A stretch of DNA of 64,000 nt from Annona cherimola (GCA_030490835.1 CM059977.1:20503335-20567334), one strand, 5' to 3'. Positions 1 through 12,208 are shown, numbered from the stretch's first letter. Notes: generated from the letters alone by a model not told the origin. A program made the numbers and translations.

Positions 1-144
1 CCGTGAAGAAGGGCAAGCCTTAAAAGTTGCACCAACCCGGCACGCCATTTGGTCGATTCGGAAACAGATGACTCTCTCCAGGCAGAGTTTCAAGTCATGT
101 GTCGACTTCAGCTGTTCAGCAACGCTATCTTCCAAGTGGGCCAT
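1..144 (-). CDS. Possible 5' end of a gene running off the left edge
   Basis: An ATG at 144 (minus) opens a frame of 48 codons with no stop up to the edge of the window. It begins MAHLEDSVAEQLKST and contains several Cys residues (CLERVICFRIDQMACR). I do not recognise a family. Support is limited to the open frame, moderate GC content compared with the AT-rich flank, and a position head-to-head with the kinase gene on the other strand. It could be a first coding exon, or chance. Confidence 0.25.
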   Translation of the reverse strand, partial: MAHLEDSVAEQLKSTHDLKLCLERVICFRIDQMACRVGATFKACPSSR

Positions 145-1258
145 GTCATAAAGGCAGAACGGACGGTCTTGTACTGTGTTACAGAATCATTTAATTATTT
201 GACCAAATAAGCGTCTATTCTACGTAGTCGGAAATTTGATAAAGTCAATATTACCATTATTTCTAATTTCTAAGCATAGATGCAAAAGAAAATATCTAGC
301 CGTCCATCAAATAAAAAAGAAAAAATAACGTTAGTACCGGTAATTATAAGACGAAAATTCACCTAATGTTTGGTGGATAGCCCACAAAACAGTCGTCCAC
401 GACATTAATAAGCCTTATATTCAGACCATGATTTACTGTGACGAGCGAGCGAAGAGAATTTCGGTTCGCTGCCATGCACGTAATCATCATTCGTGCAGTT
501 GAATTTTTATGAAGGCGCTGCTCCCCAGTAGCACTCATTCGATACTCCGGCGGTCTAAAAGTTGATACGCGTTACTGGTATAGATTTCGCATTCAATCGC
601 TGTGATTCTCATGATTGGGAGGATGAAAAATCAAAATTTTTTTTTGGGGCGTGTAAATGTGTAATATTGGGTTCGCCTGCGTGTGATCCATCGCATTTTT
701 CAGAGTAGTAAACGTGCATTTTCTTTCTTGGGAAAGCAGATTCGCTCGTCGTCTGTGCAGACGTATAGTCCAGAAGGAGAAGCAGGAGGAGAAATTGCGT
801 CCGCTTCTGGAAGCCTTTTGCCCTGTTTTTTTCCCGTCCACCAAACCCTAGCGAATTCCATGTTTTTATGAGCTAGCAAGCCCCAAGCTGAGATTTTTTC
901 TTCGGTTTTGGATGCCTTCGTTTCTGGGCTTGCTTTTTTCATCTGGCTTCTCCTCATTGTGATTGAATTTTCCTTTCTTTCATCCCCTTCTTCTGTTTTC
1001 CATTCCATTTCCACCATTCCTCCTCTTCTTTGTGAATCGGGTCTTGCTCCATCTAGGTTTCCTCCAAATCCCCTGCTTTCTTCTTAAGCCCATTTCCCTG
1101 TTTGTTTGCTTGCTTCTTGCGTGATTCGCAGGGACTGGTGCCTACCCAAGAGCTGAAAATGTTCAAACTGGCGAAGCGCTAGATGGGCATTTTGGATGGT
1201 TTTCAGCTGTCTTCCGAGATTAATCCAGTTTTTGGAATCCGGTGGACGGTCTTGGAGG
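145..1258. other. Region between the left-edge frame and the kinase start
   Basis: No convincing coding sequence lies here. The part from about 890 to 1090 is rich in T and C, as expected of the transcribed leader of the downstream kinase gene. If the left-edge frame is real, this is a divergent promoter of about 1.1 kb. The frames in 593-1017 have no recognisable motif and overlap the presumed leader. Confidence 0.4.
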
Positions 1259-4200
1259 ATGAAGTGTCTCTTCAACTTCAAGGAAAAGTTCAAAATTAGG
1301 CAAGAGAAGTCGGCGCCGGAGCTAAAGAAAAATGGGAAATCGGGTAATTCGCCTGTTGTACGGGGAGCGAAATCGTCAAGTTTTGCAACTGGCAGCTCAT
1401 TATCGCCGCGCAGCATTCCAGACCTGTATGAAGAGAGAGCACAGAACTTGCGTGTCTTTACCTTCTCCGAACTCAGGAACGCCACCAACAATTTCAGCCG
1501 GTTGCTCAAGATAGGGGAAGGGGGGTTTGGGAGCGTTTATAAAGGTTTCATAAAGCCTGTTGATGGCAAGGGGGAGAGGATTGTGGTCGCTATTAAAATG
1601 CTCAACAAGGATGGGTTGCAGGTAACTCCGTGTCTTTCAATTGCATAGTTGGTTTGGTTTTTGCATTCATTGACTGTTGATTGGAACGCTGTCTGTCTAG
1701 CTGCCGACAGCATTTTGGGTTAAGCAAATTAAGTGGTGAATTAAAATTTTGAAATGTTGATTTTAGATTTCTGTTCAGTGGTGAAATTTGCTTATAATTG
1801 ATTTATTATAACCATGGGAGAGACACAATTTAGGAAAGACAGTTCTTGTTCAAGAACACAAACTAATACACAGGAAGCTCGAGAGCTTATGAAATGTGCT
1901 GCCAAGTTTAAATCTCGGGGTCAGTTCCATATCTGTATCATTCTATCTTTACATTTGAAAACATTACCTGTCTTCTGTTATGCATTGCTCTCATTGCCCA
2001 TATCATATGCGTTATGGTAATGCTAATTCTAGCTAGGAAACCATTGTGATAGGTTTGAGTCGTTTGACTCCAATCTAGGTCGCCTTCTTCATGTCTCACC
2101 ACTTCTACAATCTGAAACACAGGAAATTGCCCAACTCTGATGCCATGTTAAAGAGCTTAAACCAAAATGCAGAAGGGGTGAACTCTACGCAATTTGCCAA
2201 GCTTTCTTTCATGGATAGTGGTGTCAAATCTTAAACTTCTGTTTCCATTTCATTCTTGCTCCAATACACACCGCACAATTGTTAGCACTAGCATAGATTA
2301 TTCATTCTTACCTTTACATAGGTTGTTTATGAGTATAACGTCTTGTGTGAATGCTGGGTGTGATGTAGATGCAAAATGCATCAAGCTATCCACAACCACC
2401 CTGTGTCACTTTTAAAACCTGCTCCTTGCATTATGTGCACTTATGAGATACCTCATTCATTAATGGTAGGCATCTGCAGATAAAAAATGATGCTAGGTGT
2501 GGCACCAGTTTGTCAGATTCGGGTATCATCTAAATGAGAAGAGAAGGTAAAACACAGGAGAGCGGCGGTGGTTCAGTTGAAATATGGAACCTGTGGATTG
2601 GTGGCCTGTGGCTTTAGCAATGTTATGAAGCATATGTTGAATATGTTGAATGTCAAACGATCTAGCCAAGCTGGCTTTTAGTACCATGTTTCTCATTGCT
2701 GCCACCAAATCTAGAATCTGTACAAGATGGACATAAAGAATGCATTTCTAAAGGATTTAGGTCATATATATTGTTGGATAAAAATATCTTAGAAAGAAAA
2801 ATCATTGATCATTTATGACTGAAAATCCTGCATAAGGATCGTTCCCCTAAAGCATTTTACATGACCATTGCAAATAAGATTGGCAGTGGATTAGGTGACC
2901 TGCTTCTGCTTAATTCACCTTCAAGAATGCAATTAACGCAACCATGACACAGTGGTATGCATGGTGGGCATGTTTGCCCAAGGTGGAGGGTTCAACCCTT
3001 CTCACTCGCACCCTCAGTTGTTGTGGGGTTATAATTTCCCTTTAATAATGGGGGTTTGTTGGAATTTTCCTCTATGTTGTGAGGATTTGAAATGTACTTG
3101 ATTGTAATATCTCTTGTATATAAGAGAAAAAAAAAAAGAACACAATTAACAGAACCAATAAATTTGTGGACTGGGCTTGGGCTTGAAACCAAAGTTAATG
3201 GTGTTTGAGTATGGACTAGTATTGAGAAATAAAGGAAACTGTCTGAAATAAATAATTTGAGTTTACTTGTGGTTGGGCTGGAAATAAATAATTTGAGTTT
3301 ATAGATGGTTGGGGTGGGCAAGATTTTTCTGGTATGGGCTCTTGACAAATGACTTTTTCTTGACTCAGGCCTAGGTAAAAGCTTTCTTCAGAGGCTATTC
3401 AGACTTATGCTTAGCATTAGACTCCATTGCTAGGCCTAACTGCAGTATTCTTTACGTTTTATCTTTTTAGCATCTGTATAACTAGTTCGGGTATCTTCTT
3501 CTCACTTTATCATATAAGTGACCTTACTATCTTGCATAAGTAGTGTTGAAGCGAGAGTGTGTATGTCAGCATCCCCTGCTAAGATATGGAACAAAAAAAA
3601 CAAAAAAAAAAAGAAGAAAAAAAAATGATCAATGTGAAAGATTTGATTTGGGATGATGGGCTTTGGACTAATAGAAGCAGATGTTGAGGTTTAGTGGATG
3701 GTGCAGTTGATAGAAACTTTATTTCCCACATATAGAAGACTGTGTGTTATAGTCATGGTAAGATGGTTTCTGTAGAAACCAAGAAATTCTAGGAAAAGCT
3801 GTCATCAAGGAAGCCAATGAATATGATACTTCTGTTTTTAACCTGTCCAATCAATGCCTACCTATTCAGAAGTCTGGAGATTAAAAAAGTTAAAATTTCA
3901 GCTTTTATGACTTACATAAATTATCCGTACTTCTTTTTAGACTTGTTCGCTGATTTCCTATCATACTTATTTTGAATGTTAAAGCTTTCCTTGTTCCAAA
4001 TTTGTGTTTTTCCCCCTTGTATATTAGTGTATAAAAAAATGTGAAGGCAATTGTGTAACAGATTGAAAAGTGATTTCAGGATGGTGGACATGTCAGTTCT
4101 GTCTTGTCCTTTACATGGGCCTCAACATGCTCAATCATGGCCTGGCCAAAAAGAAGGCCTATCACCATTAGTTTGGCAACAAGTAACAGACCATGGCCAT

Positions 4201-7200
4201 GTTCTGTGTTTAAACAATATGTTTCCATGAGTAACATTGGTCACACATATTCCACTAAAATGGAAATTGTTTTCTTATCTCTTTTTTTTTTTCCCCTTTT
4301 CCTTTAGGGTCATAAGCAGTGGATGTCAGAAGTCCAATTCCTTGGTGTTGTAGATCACCCGAATCTTGTAAAGCTTCTTGGCTATTGTGCAGTAGATGGA
4401 GAACAAGGGATCCAGAGGCTGTTGGTTTATGAGTTTCTACCGAACAAGACACTGGAAGATCATCTGTTCAAAGAAGCATTCCCTTGTCTTCCCTGGAAGC
4501 TGAGACTACAGATTGTTTTGGGTACGGCTGAAGGTCTTGCATATCTGCATGACGGGTTGGAAGTTCAGGTCTTCTACCTTGGCCATTATAAACTTATGTT
4601 ATTGACATTGCAAAAAGATTTATGAACCTGCAGTTCTCATTTATTCTATCTCAGATTTCTTTGATAAACTCATTCATTTTTTATGTTGCCTATTTTCTGT
4701 CATGGAAGATATTTCAAATTATTAGCATTGATGGGCAGACTTTTGATATGACAGAACTATGCGTTCATGTACCTTGGACTGTGATCTGATAGTCCACTTA
4801 AGAACTAGTTAACAGGCTGTTTGGCTGGTCACCAGGGGCCTGCGAATGCTTAGACAATTATTGGCATTCAGCTTAAAAACTCAGATGTTCAATGACTCAA
4901 GTTTCCAATCTAGGAGACCCTTGAAGCTTTGTTGATTCATCAAGGACATTTCAGACTACTTGGACTATTGAATCCCAGAGCTTATTCACCTACTAAACAT
5001 TTCTAAACTTTTATCATTTGAAAGGATCGAGGTTAGCCATCATTTGGGAATTGGGGAACTTATTTTGCAAATTTGCCATTAGAACTTTGCTTCAATAATG
5101 CTCACAAGGAATCCATGCTACAATTTTTCCATGGGAGATTGTTGCCCACTGGAACGTACCTTCAATTACTTTAAATGGAGAACATCTTTCCTCCAAATTC
5201 TATCATTTTGCTCCAACTTAATATATTTCCAAAAGAATAAAAAAATAAAATAAAATTCTCTGCATAACTGAGTGAATTATTAGCTCTAGGATTCATTGGT
5301 ATTGGACAAAGATGATCCAAGCACGATCAGTAAATTTCGTGGTTTGATTTCTAATTGTCCATTCTCAAAAGAAATGCTGTTCGATTCTCAGCCATTGCTG
5401 CATGAGTTGCTAAATAACCACGTTGAATTACTCTCAAGTTTCTTGTCTGTTTGGAGACTAAGAGATAAATCTGTGCATGGTGATGGAGCTGTATTTAACT
5501 GAACATCTTCTACGGTATTTACCTAGTTGTAGCTGGTGATGGGATTGGGTTGACTTTTGAGTTCTTTATTTCATGTTTTCATAATCATTGTTGGTCTATT
5601 AATTAAAAGAAACAGTAATATGGCAAGCAGTTTGGTATTAAGAGCACATAAGGCAAATCAAGGGTACCATTAAATTCAAATTGCTGGACTTAATATGAGT
5701 GTGGCTATTCTCACAAAAGACCATGCAACCCTAGATCATGATGAATGTTTGAACTGTGGAACTACAGTAGATATCTATTCCAGGGCACATGGTGAGCAAC
5801 ATTAAGGTAGTTTGAGTTGTAATAATGTAACTTTGCGAGAATAGTTGAATTTTCTGATTGAATAAATTGGGCCTTTATTTTGTGCAACCTAAATTTTTGT
5901 TCAATACCCATGTTATAGAGTACAATATTGATCTTGTCAGCATCATCCACCAAAGCCATGAGTAAGCCGAAATCAACCTGATGACTTCTGTTGGCAACCA
6001 GATGCAATCTCAGGATTGGCTTCAAGTGATTCATTATGGTCCATGTGGCACATTCCTTTTCAATAATGATGGTTGAAATACTGTTGAAGCTTTCCTAGTA
6101 ATTGTTTGCTTTCATAGAGGTCTCAAAGTTTCCCCAAACTTAAATTGAATTGAATCCTATTGAGTTCCAATTTTTTTTTTTTTTTTTCCCAAATACCACC
6201 TTCAGTACCGAAATTGCTGAATTGAGCATGGGTTGCTTGAACAAACACTAGAGATCTGAATTCTGATATTCTGATGGACTAGGGAGTTTTATGTCTAAGC
6301 TTTATTTTTCACCCTAACAGGTTCTTAAGCTGGTTAATCGCAAGGGGATGAATGAGTTTTTAAAAGTTCCTTATTCCTGCATTTTTTTTTTTTTTGGTTG
6401 GGGGGTTGAAGACATTGGCTAGTTACAGCAATTTTTAGAAACTTCTGAAATTATGTTTGATCTTCAGATTAAGAACTAATTATGTTTATCTGCATTTGCT
6501 AATTTGTATTTACCTGTACTCCTGAGAAGGTGATATATAGGGATTTCAAAGCATCAAATATACTTTTGGATGGCAATTTTACGCCGAAGTTGTCAGACTT
6601 TGGACTAGCAAGAGAGGGGCCATCAGCTGGGCATACACATGTGTCTACAGCAGTATGTATTCAGATCTACTTAATGAAACAACTGTCATACCTCAATCCC
6701 ATATTTTGATTTTCATATAGAATGCTTTTTGCAGATTTAGCTCAAGTATCTGCGGAATGATTTATTGGAGTCATTTGCAAGTGTGGAAATTTTTTTCAGA
6801 AGTTGACTTTCAAAGCTACTTAAAGCTGCATTAAAAATCAGCTGATAGTGTAGTGAGTGAGAAGCGAAATTCTAGTGTGAGTAGTCTTAGCATAGCAAGG
6901 AGTTATGTTAGTTATAAGTGAGTAAAGACAACAAAAAATTGGAGACTGATAATGAAAAATATAGATAACAGAGAGAAAAGGTGGGGCTATCAAGAGCATA
7001 TGCGTAGGTAAACTCACATCATTTTAACTCTAACTAGGTAAAAACATCACAGTACTTTTTTCTTTTGCTTCCATCTACTCGACTATTTTCATGCTTGCCA
7101 AATGCACATTTTTATCTCATTCATTGGCTCTTGGATTAGGTGATGGGGACTTATGGGTATGCCGCCCCAGATTATGTTGAGACTGGCCATCTTACAACCA

Positions 7201-7694
7201 AGAGCGACGTATGGAGTTTTGGAGTTGTCCTCTATGAGATCCTTACAGGCAGACGATCGCTCGAGCGGTTCCGCCCAAGAGGGGAGCAGAAGCTTTTGGA
7301 ATGGGTGAAGCATTTTCCTGCAGACAGTAAAAAGTTCAGCAAAATAATAGATCCAAGGCTAGAAAACCAGTTCTCCCTCTCAGCAGCACGTTCAGTTGCA
7401 AAGCTGGCAGACCGCTGTCTTTCCAAGTACTCAAAAGACCGACCAACCATGAGCGAGGTGGTGGAGAGCTTGAAGCAAGCAATTGAAATGTCAGAAGCTG
7501 AGGAACCATCAGGGCCACTGGCTGAGGCCTCAGCAGCAGACTCCGGTGGCGATGACGATGATGAGACGCCCAGTCTGCCCGATGGCTCTGAGTTGTCGAG
7601 AAGGCGGATGGCCCATCTGGCTAAGCTGAGGGAGAATGCGAATTTGGTTGACAGGCGGCGATTTATGATCATGCAGCAGGCAAGAGTTCCTTAG
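1259..7694 (+). CDS. PBL19: Receptor-like cytoplasmic kinase, PBL19/PCRK type (RLCK VII)
   Basis: Serine/threonine kinase of 433 aa in four phase-0 exons: 1259-1621, 4308-4568, 6530-6652 and 7140-7694, all with GT-AG borders. Kinase landmarks: glycine loop [10 protein letters not shown] (85-94), ATP lysine in VAIK (K113), alpha-C glutamate in SEVQFLG (E129), catalytic YRDFK (D213), DFG (D231-G233), activation segment [12 protein letters not shown] (250-261) and SDVWSFG. The variant YRDFK loop, the QGHKQW motif and [12 protein letters not shown] near the N-terminus are typical of the PBL19/PCRK subgroup, which acts downstream of pattern-recognition receptors at the plasma membrane (family knowledge). 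The protein starts MKCLF: there is no Gly2 for myristoylation, but Cys3 could be palmitoylated. The usual APE triplet reads APD. The C-terminal tail is acidic, then basic. The ATG at 1259 was chosen over the in-frame one at 1196 because the family begins MKC. Assignment to PBL19 rather than a close paralogue is inference. Confidence 0.9.
2945..3142 (+). mobile_element. tRNA-derived SINE in kinase intron 1
   Basis: About 198 bp ending in an A-rich tail (3127-3137) and flanked by imperfect 15-bp direct repeats, caattaacgcaacca at 2930-2944 and caattaacagaacca at 3143-3157 (2 mismatches). Near its head it carries gggttcaaccc, which resembles a pol III B box, preceded by an A-box-like cagtggtatgcatggtggg. 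Head promoter, A tail and target duplication together fit a SINE. It lies inside the 2686-bp first intron of the kinase gene, in the same orientation. Confidence 0.65.
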
Positions 7695-8285
7695 AGTGGC
7701 CAAAATTTGCCAATTTTTTTCCCCCTTCTTTTTCTTTCTAAATTAAAATTGGGAATATGTGGTGGGGTATTTGTCATATAAGATGTATTAAAAATTTGCT
7801 TTTCCTTTTGTTTTTTCTGCGTGGTTTTTGTTGAAATTACAGATATATCTATATGTTTACCATACCGATTAAATGGATTGGCCATCCACCAGAGCTTGAA
7901 CCGTTCTATCAGGTCTATTTCATGTAAAAATTTTGAATGTTCCAAGTATTATGAATTACAAATCTTTATACATTAGTATATCTTTTTCCCATTAGACGAG
8001 ACTCTGATCGCCTAACGAGACGGGGTTTCGAGGAGGGGAAAATTTTTGTTGTTTGTTTACCGTATCGAACCGGCCATTGATAAGATCTGTAAATGTTAGA
8101 CCTAGACAAAATAACGGTCATAATCAAACCGATGTTGAAATTGCTTCCAGCCCAAGTCGTATAAATGAATGATGTACTTGATGAATGGTTTAGATTGAAC
8201 TTTCGGAAAGTGACAGAAGTAGAAGCGGGATCCAAATAGAAGAAAATCCGGGAAGAGAATTCAGAACGGACGCAGACGTTGGGAA
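7695..8285. other. 3' flank of kinase and upstream region of the small gene
   Basis: Mostly AT-rich. It begins with the likely 3' UTR of the kinase. The last 60 bp before 8286 are more mixed in composition and probably hold the short leader of the 61-aa gene. I see no other gene. Confidence 0.5.
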
Positions 8286-8370
8286 ATGGAGAAGAGCAGC
8301 AGAACCTTCACACTCCTTCAAACCATAGCCGCCGCTGGTGTCTTCTCTGCTGTTTCCTTCTGGTAAAAGC

Positions 8371-8404
<34 letters not shown>

Positions 8405-8612
8405 CGGGCTAGGGTGTTGTCATATCCGGATTCTGATTTTCATCATTCAGCGGTTGGATAATCGAAGTGACATGCAGTTGCCTTGCAATTGATCAATGAG
8501 CAGGTACGGGTTCATGTTCGGAAGGGAATCTGCTCGAAAGGAGCTGGGAGTTCTCATAGAAGACCTCCGCCGTGGACATGCCGGCGGCAGCGAAGCGGAC
8601 GGGAATCACTGA
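8286..8612 (+). CDS. Small single-pass membrane protein, 61 aa, two exons
   Basis: Exon 1 is 8286-8362 and exon 2 is 8504-8612. The 141-bp intron has GT and AG ends and splits a Trp codon (TG/G). The product starts MEKSSRTFTLLQTIAAAGVF, has a hydrophobic segment at about residues 9-32, and continues with YGFMFGRESARKELGVLIED, a charged amphipathic stretch, before a short polar tail. The two exons join in frame into one small protein with a membrane segment followed by a basic/acidic helix, the pattern of small organelle or endomembrane proteins. I believe similar short proteins occur across plants but cannot name the family or give a function. The intron holds a (TC)n tract. Confidence 0.7.
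8373..8402 (+). repeat. (TC)n microsatellite in the small-gene intron
   Basis: About 14 uninterrupted TC units lie in the pyrimidine-rich part of the 141-bp intron. Confidence 0.85.
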
Positions 8613-10380
8613 ATGGGCTTTTCCTTGATCGACTGGCACAAGCTGCTTGTTTTTTGTTGGCAACACTTGTTCCTATAAAGAGATTTATGTAATGAGAAAG
8701 AGATTCAGAGATTGCGGGGGAGAAGAGAAGTGAATCTTTTATACTGAAAACTAGTGACGACGTACGGTAGGTTTGACAGAGTGGATACTTTTGATTACGG
8801 ATGATAGTTGTGGAATTACATAGTATTCGAACAGGCAATGCTTTCAGATGAAAACTAATCCCACTCTTTATTTGACTTTGTTATTGGAATTCAGGAAGAA
8901 CTGTGAAGGTTTTTGCTGTTTTAGGTTAATCAGTAAGGTTTGGTCATGAAAGAGTCATTCAACCTGTAAACCTTGTTCATGAGACGCACAGTTTGCAATT
9001 TCAACTGCTTGCAAGGCAGATGTCAGCTCGGGGCAAGATGATGAGGCTCCCTTTTTTTCAATTGGTTTACTTATATTATATCTTAATTTATATTACATTC
9101 AAGCTCAAGGATTTCTACAATTACCAATAGGGACACAACATACTCTCAGTTACCTAGAGTTTGACTACATGCTCCCAATTATTAAAGAGGAAGATCAAAT
9201 GCTCCCGCCACTCCCACCGTGGGGATAGGGCTCCTTTTAAGCTTATTCCTTTAGATCCTCTCAGGTTATTCTCCAGTTCGATGTGGGGTAATCCATTTGA
9301 GAAGGAATTTGGGCATGTCCATTCCATGATGCGGCTAGAGAACGGAAGCTGGAAAGATTGCTGCATAAATCGAAAGAGAAGTAGTTAACTTTCCGCATAA
9401 TGAATTATACTGTGCATCATCATCACAGCAAATACTTTGAAAGATAGTGAACACTTGTTTTTTCAGTTCGTAGGTGGTTTAGCTTACATTCTGATATAGA
9501 AATAAACGTTTATTTGAGACATTGATTAAGTTGCCATCTAGTCATTTTGTTTATCCAAACTCCACGAGTCCCGATCATGTTTTTGCAGGAGTAAGTGGAG
9601 TTTCCATTTCTTGCTTAGCCAATTTGAAATGCCGAGTAAACCCACAAACTATTATTTTTCCTTTTGTTTGGGTTGGTTTGTCTCAAGTAGGTAAAGCAGT
9701 TAGTTTTTAAAATTTTATAAAATAATCATCCATTATTCATGTATTTCTTCATATGCTCGGCTTTTGAGGAAAGAGAGTAAAAAAGAGTAAAGGATAAAAG
9801 ATTAAGTGATGGTGTTAGTAGTATAATGAGTGATGTTAGTTACAGATTGAATAAAGATTAAACAAATAAAGATTAAGCAGGTTCGTTCTCACACATACAC
9901 AGAAAATAATAATACTAAAGTTGACAATGTTGATGGTGGTCCAGTTGCCCCTGCCGACCTTGATGGTGATTGAATGGTTTCTGTTGAAATTTAGCTCTTC
10001 TACTGATGCTGTAGAATGCTGCTGTTGGTCTCTTTCGTGAAGCTAGCTGTCAAGAGCATCATACATGGGCTACATGGCCATGATGTGCTGCCCCCTTTTT
10101 TTCTTTCCTATTGGATCTTATCTTGGATCAACGGTCTTCCATGACCCAGTGCAGTCAGATGGGTCAGATACAAGTGTGTGATTTTTGTCACCGACATGGT
10201 TGTTAGGACCATTTGATGTGTGCATTTTTCCGCATGAAGAGGGGTCCTGATGATAGGGTGCTCGATGAGTTACAAATGAATTTTGGATGCTTCACCTTGA
10301 GGATGGAGCTTTCTTATCCTTGTCAAGGATCTGTGGGTTCACATTCCTTTGAACGTTAAATGACTGGGTATCTCTAGCGA
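8613..10380. other. Intergenic region
   Basis: The first 200-300 bp are probably the 3' UTR of the small gene. The remainder has no frame with recognisable motifs. An AT-rich patch at 9770-9890 resembles the dispersed AT-rich MITE family seen later. A short open stretch ending in a stop at about 9970 (VDNVDGGPVAPADLDGD) is noted but cannot be joined to a gene. Confidence 0.4.
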
Positions 10381-10640
10381 GGGCACATTTGGTAACGTGT
10401 ATGGAAAATATGGTGTGGGAAATCATGGTATCATGGATTTCGAGGTCTATCATTTCTATTTTTTCACTTTTAACCCTATATTCCAATCATTTTTCCTATA
10501 ACTACCTCCCAACAAATCTATTTATTCCAAATTTACCCTTATCATTTCATATCAATCACACAATTTCTAAAATATTCCATTTTTCATTTCTCATCCCATC
10601 CCACAATTTCCACAACTTTTATATTACCAAACATTGGTGT
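10381..10640 (+). mobile_element. MITE copy 1 (TTTGGTAA ends)
   Basis: Begins gggcacatttggtaacgtgt and ends near atattaccaaacattggtg, so the ends are inverted repeats around TTTGGTAA. The interior closely parallels the second copy at 10999-11269, sharing among others ccctatat, aacaaatctatttatt and aaaatattccat. It encodes no protein. Two related copies within 1 kb with inverted ends indicate a short non-autonomous DNA element. Superfamily undetermined. Confidence 0.6.
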
Positions 10641-10998
10641 CAAGTAAATCTAGATAGCCTTTCTACAAATCTCCTAATTTTCAGAAGTAATCTATGACCT
10701 CTTACTTTGAACTTTAAAGGAGGACTTGCATGCGAGTGTTTTTTACCGGATTAAATAGTGCACAGGTGATCAAGTATCACCCGTGTCCTTTTGAGGGGTC
10801 TGAGGTGATAGTATCATCTCCAAATTGGGATCGTAAATGTTTCCTTTTGCAGCTTGCCAAATTTATGTTATTACGTATTTGAAAAGAGGTGACTGGTGAA
10901 CTGCTCTTTTTAGTTATAAGTAACAAAAAAAATTATAAATGTTTGTACTTTCTAATCTAAAAATAGCAGTCCGGCAAAGTAACGACACCATACACAAA

Positions 10999-11269
10999 GG
11001 GCACGTTTGGTAATGTTTATGGAAAACATGAGGTGGAAAATCATGGTAAACACAGTTTTCGAGATCCATTATCTCACAACCAATCATCATATTTTTCACT
11101 TTTACCCTATATTTCAATCATCTTTCCTATAAATATTTCCTAACAAATCTATTTATTTCAAAATTTTCCCTATCATTTTATTTCAATTCCACAATTCTCA
11201 AAATATTCCATTTCTCACGTCCCATTCCATCCCACAATTCCCACAACTTACATATTACCAAACATCCCC
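10999..11269 (+). mobile_element. MITE copy 2 (TTTGGTAA ends)
   Basis: Begins gggcacgtttggtaatgttt and ends catattaccaaacatcccc. The reverse complement of the end (ggggatgtttggtaatatg) matches the start. Same family and same orientation as 10381-10640. No clear target duplication was seen. Confidence 0.65.
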
Positions 11270-11512
11270 AAAATTTGGCAACTATCATTGTTCATGTTCC
11301 CCTTAACAGCGAATGTGGATTAGGACAGTTGGGGGACTGTCCCAAGGGAACACTACTTGGTCATTGCATGCTCTACGTCCTCTTGCCTACACCGAGCAGC
11401 TGCGTGAGGCACCCCTAAGCCGTGTCCCATAACAGCACCATTGATTCTCATTTTTTCAACTTTTCTTTCTGATACTTGGATCTGCTGATGCGTAGTGGAT
11501 CTCATGAATCAG

Positions 11513-11517
11513 CTATC
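11513..11517 (+). repeat. Target site duplication CTATC, left
   Basis: The five bases directly before the 5' LTR are repeated at 16853-16857 directly after the 3' LTR. Confidence 0.9.
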
Positions 11518-12160
11518 TGTTGACTTTGGGTTTCCTCCCACGTGGAGATGGCCCACCCATTTGGCATCTTGCAATGATGCCTCACTTGCTCCCTTGTCTC
11601 ATTCCTCTTGCTTTCGGCGCGGGAGGAGAAAAGGGGTGAGAGAGAGAGAGAAAAACGACGACGGCTCTTCTCCTCTCCCCAGCGAAATCCAGCGAAATCC
11701 ATTTTTCGTCAGAGAGAGTTTTTTCTCTCCGTCTCGGTTTTTTCAGAGCAGCAGCAGCAGCTCCGACGCACGGAGGAGGATTTTATCCTCATATGCTCAA
11801 GGCTTCTACGGCAGTTATCTCTTCCAGCCATTAAGAGAGAAAATTATGCCGTCAGCTCAGATTTGGTGAGATCTACCCTTGATTAATTTCTGTATTGAAA
11901 TCCATCATTATTGTGATGATGAAATCCTCTAGTTTTGACTAGAGAAGACATTGTGTTGTAATCCCATTATTCTATAGTGGAAGATTTACCTGGACTGGGT
12001 CCCGTGGTTTTTCCCCTTTGGTAAAGAGGGGTTTTCCACGTAAAAATTGTGGTGTGTTTTTCCCGTGGTTTGATTGCTTATTATTTGCAATATTTATTGT
12101 CTGTGATTAATCATTCCTATTTAATCTACACAAGAAGGGGATAGGCTAAAATTCCCAACA
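11518..12160 (+). repeat. 5' LTR of the copia element
   Basis: 643 bp, from tgttgactttggg to aaaattcccaaca. It contains an (AG)n tract, a short CAG run and internal palindromic patches. It is identical to the 3' LTR except for one base. Reading frames within it are chance. Confidence 0.95.
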
Positions 12161-12162
12161 AG

Positions 12163-12174
12163 TGGTATCAGAGC
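12163..12174 (+). other. Primer-binding site (initiator Met tRNA)
   Basis: TGGTATCAGAGC lies two bases after the 5' LTR. It is the standard copia primer site complementary to the 3' end of initiator methionine tRNA. Confidence 0.9.
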
Positions 12175-12208
12175 GAGGTTTTAGTAATCTTGTGCCTTGT
12201 GTTGAACG

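Noticed and set aside
11502..11886. Frames of 66-124 codons inside the LTRs (both copies)
   Set aside because: They recur identically in the 3' LTR and are chance frames in non-coding LTR sequence.
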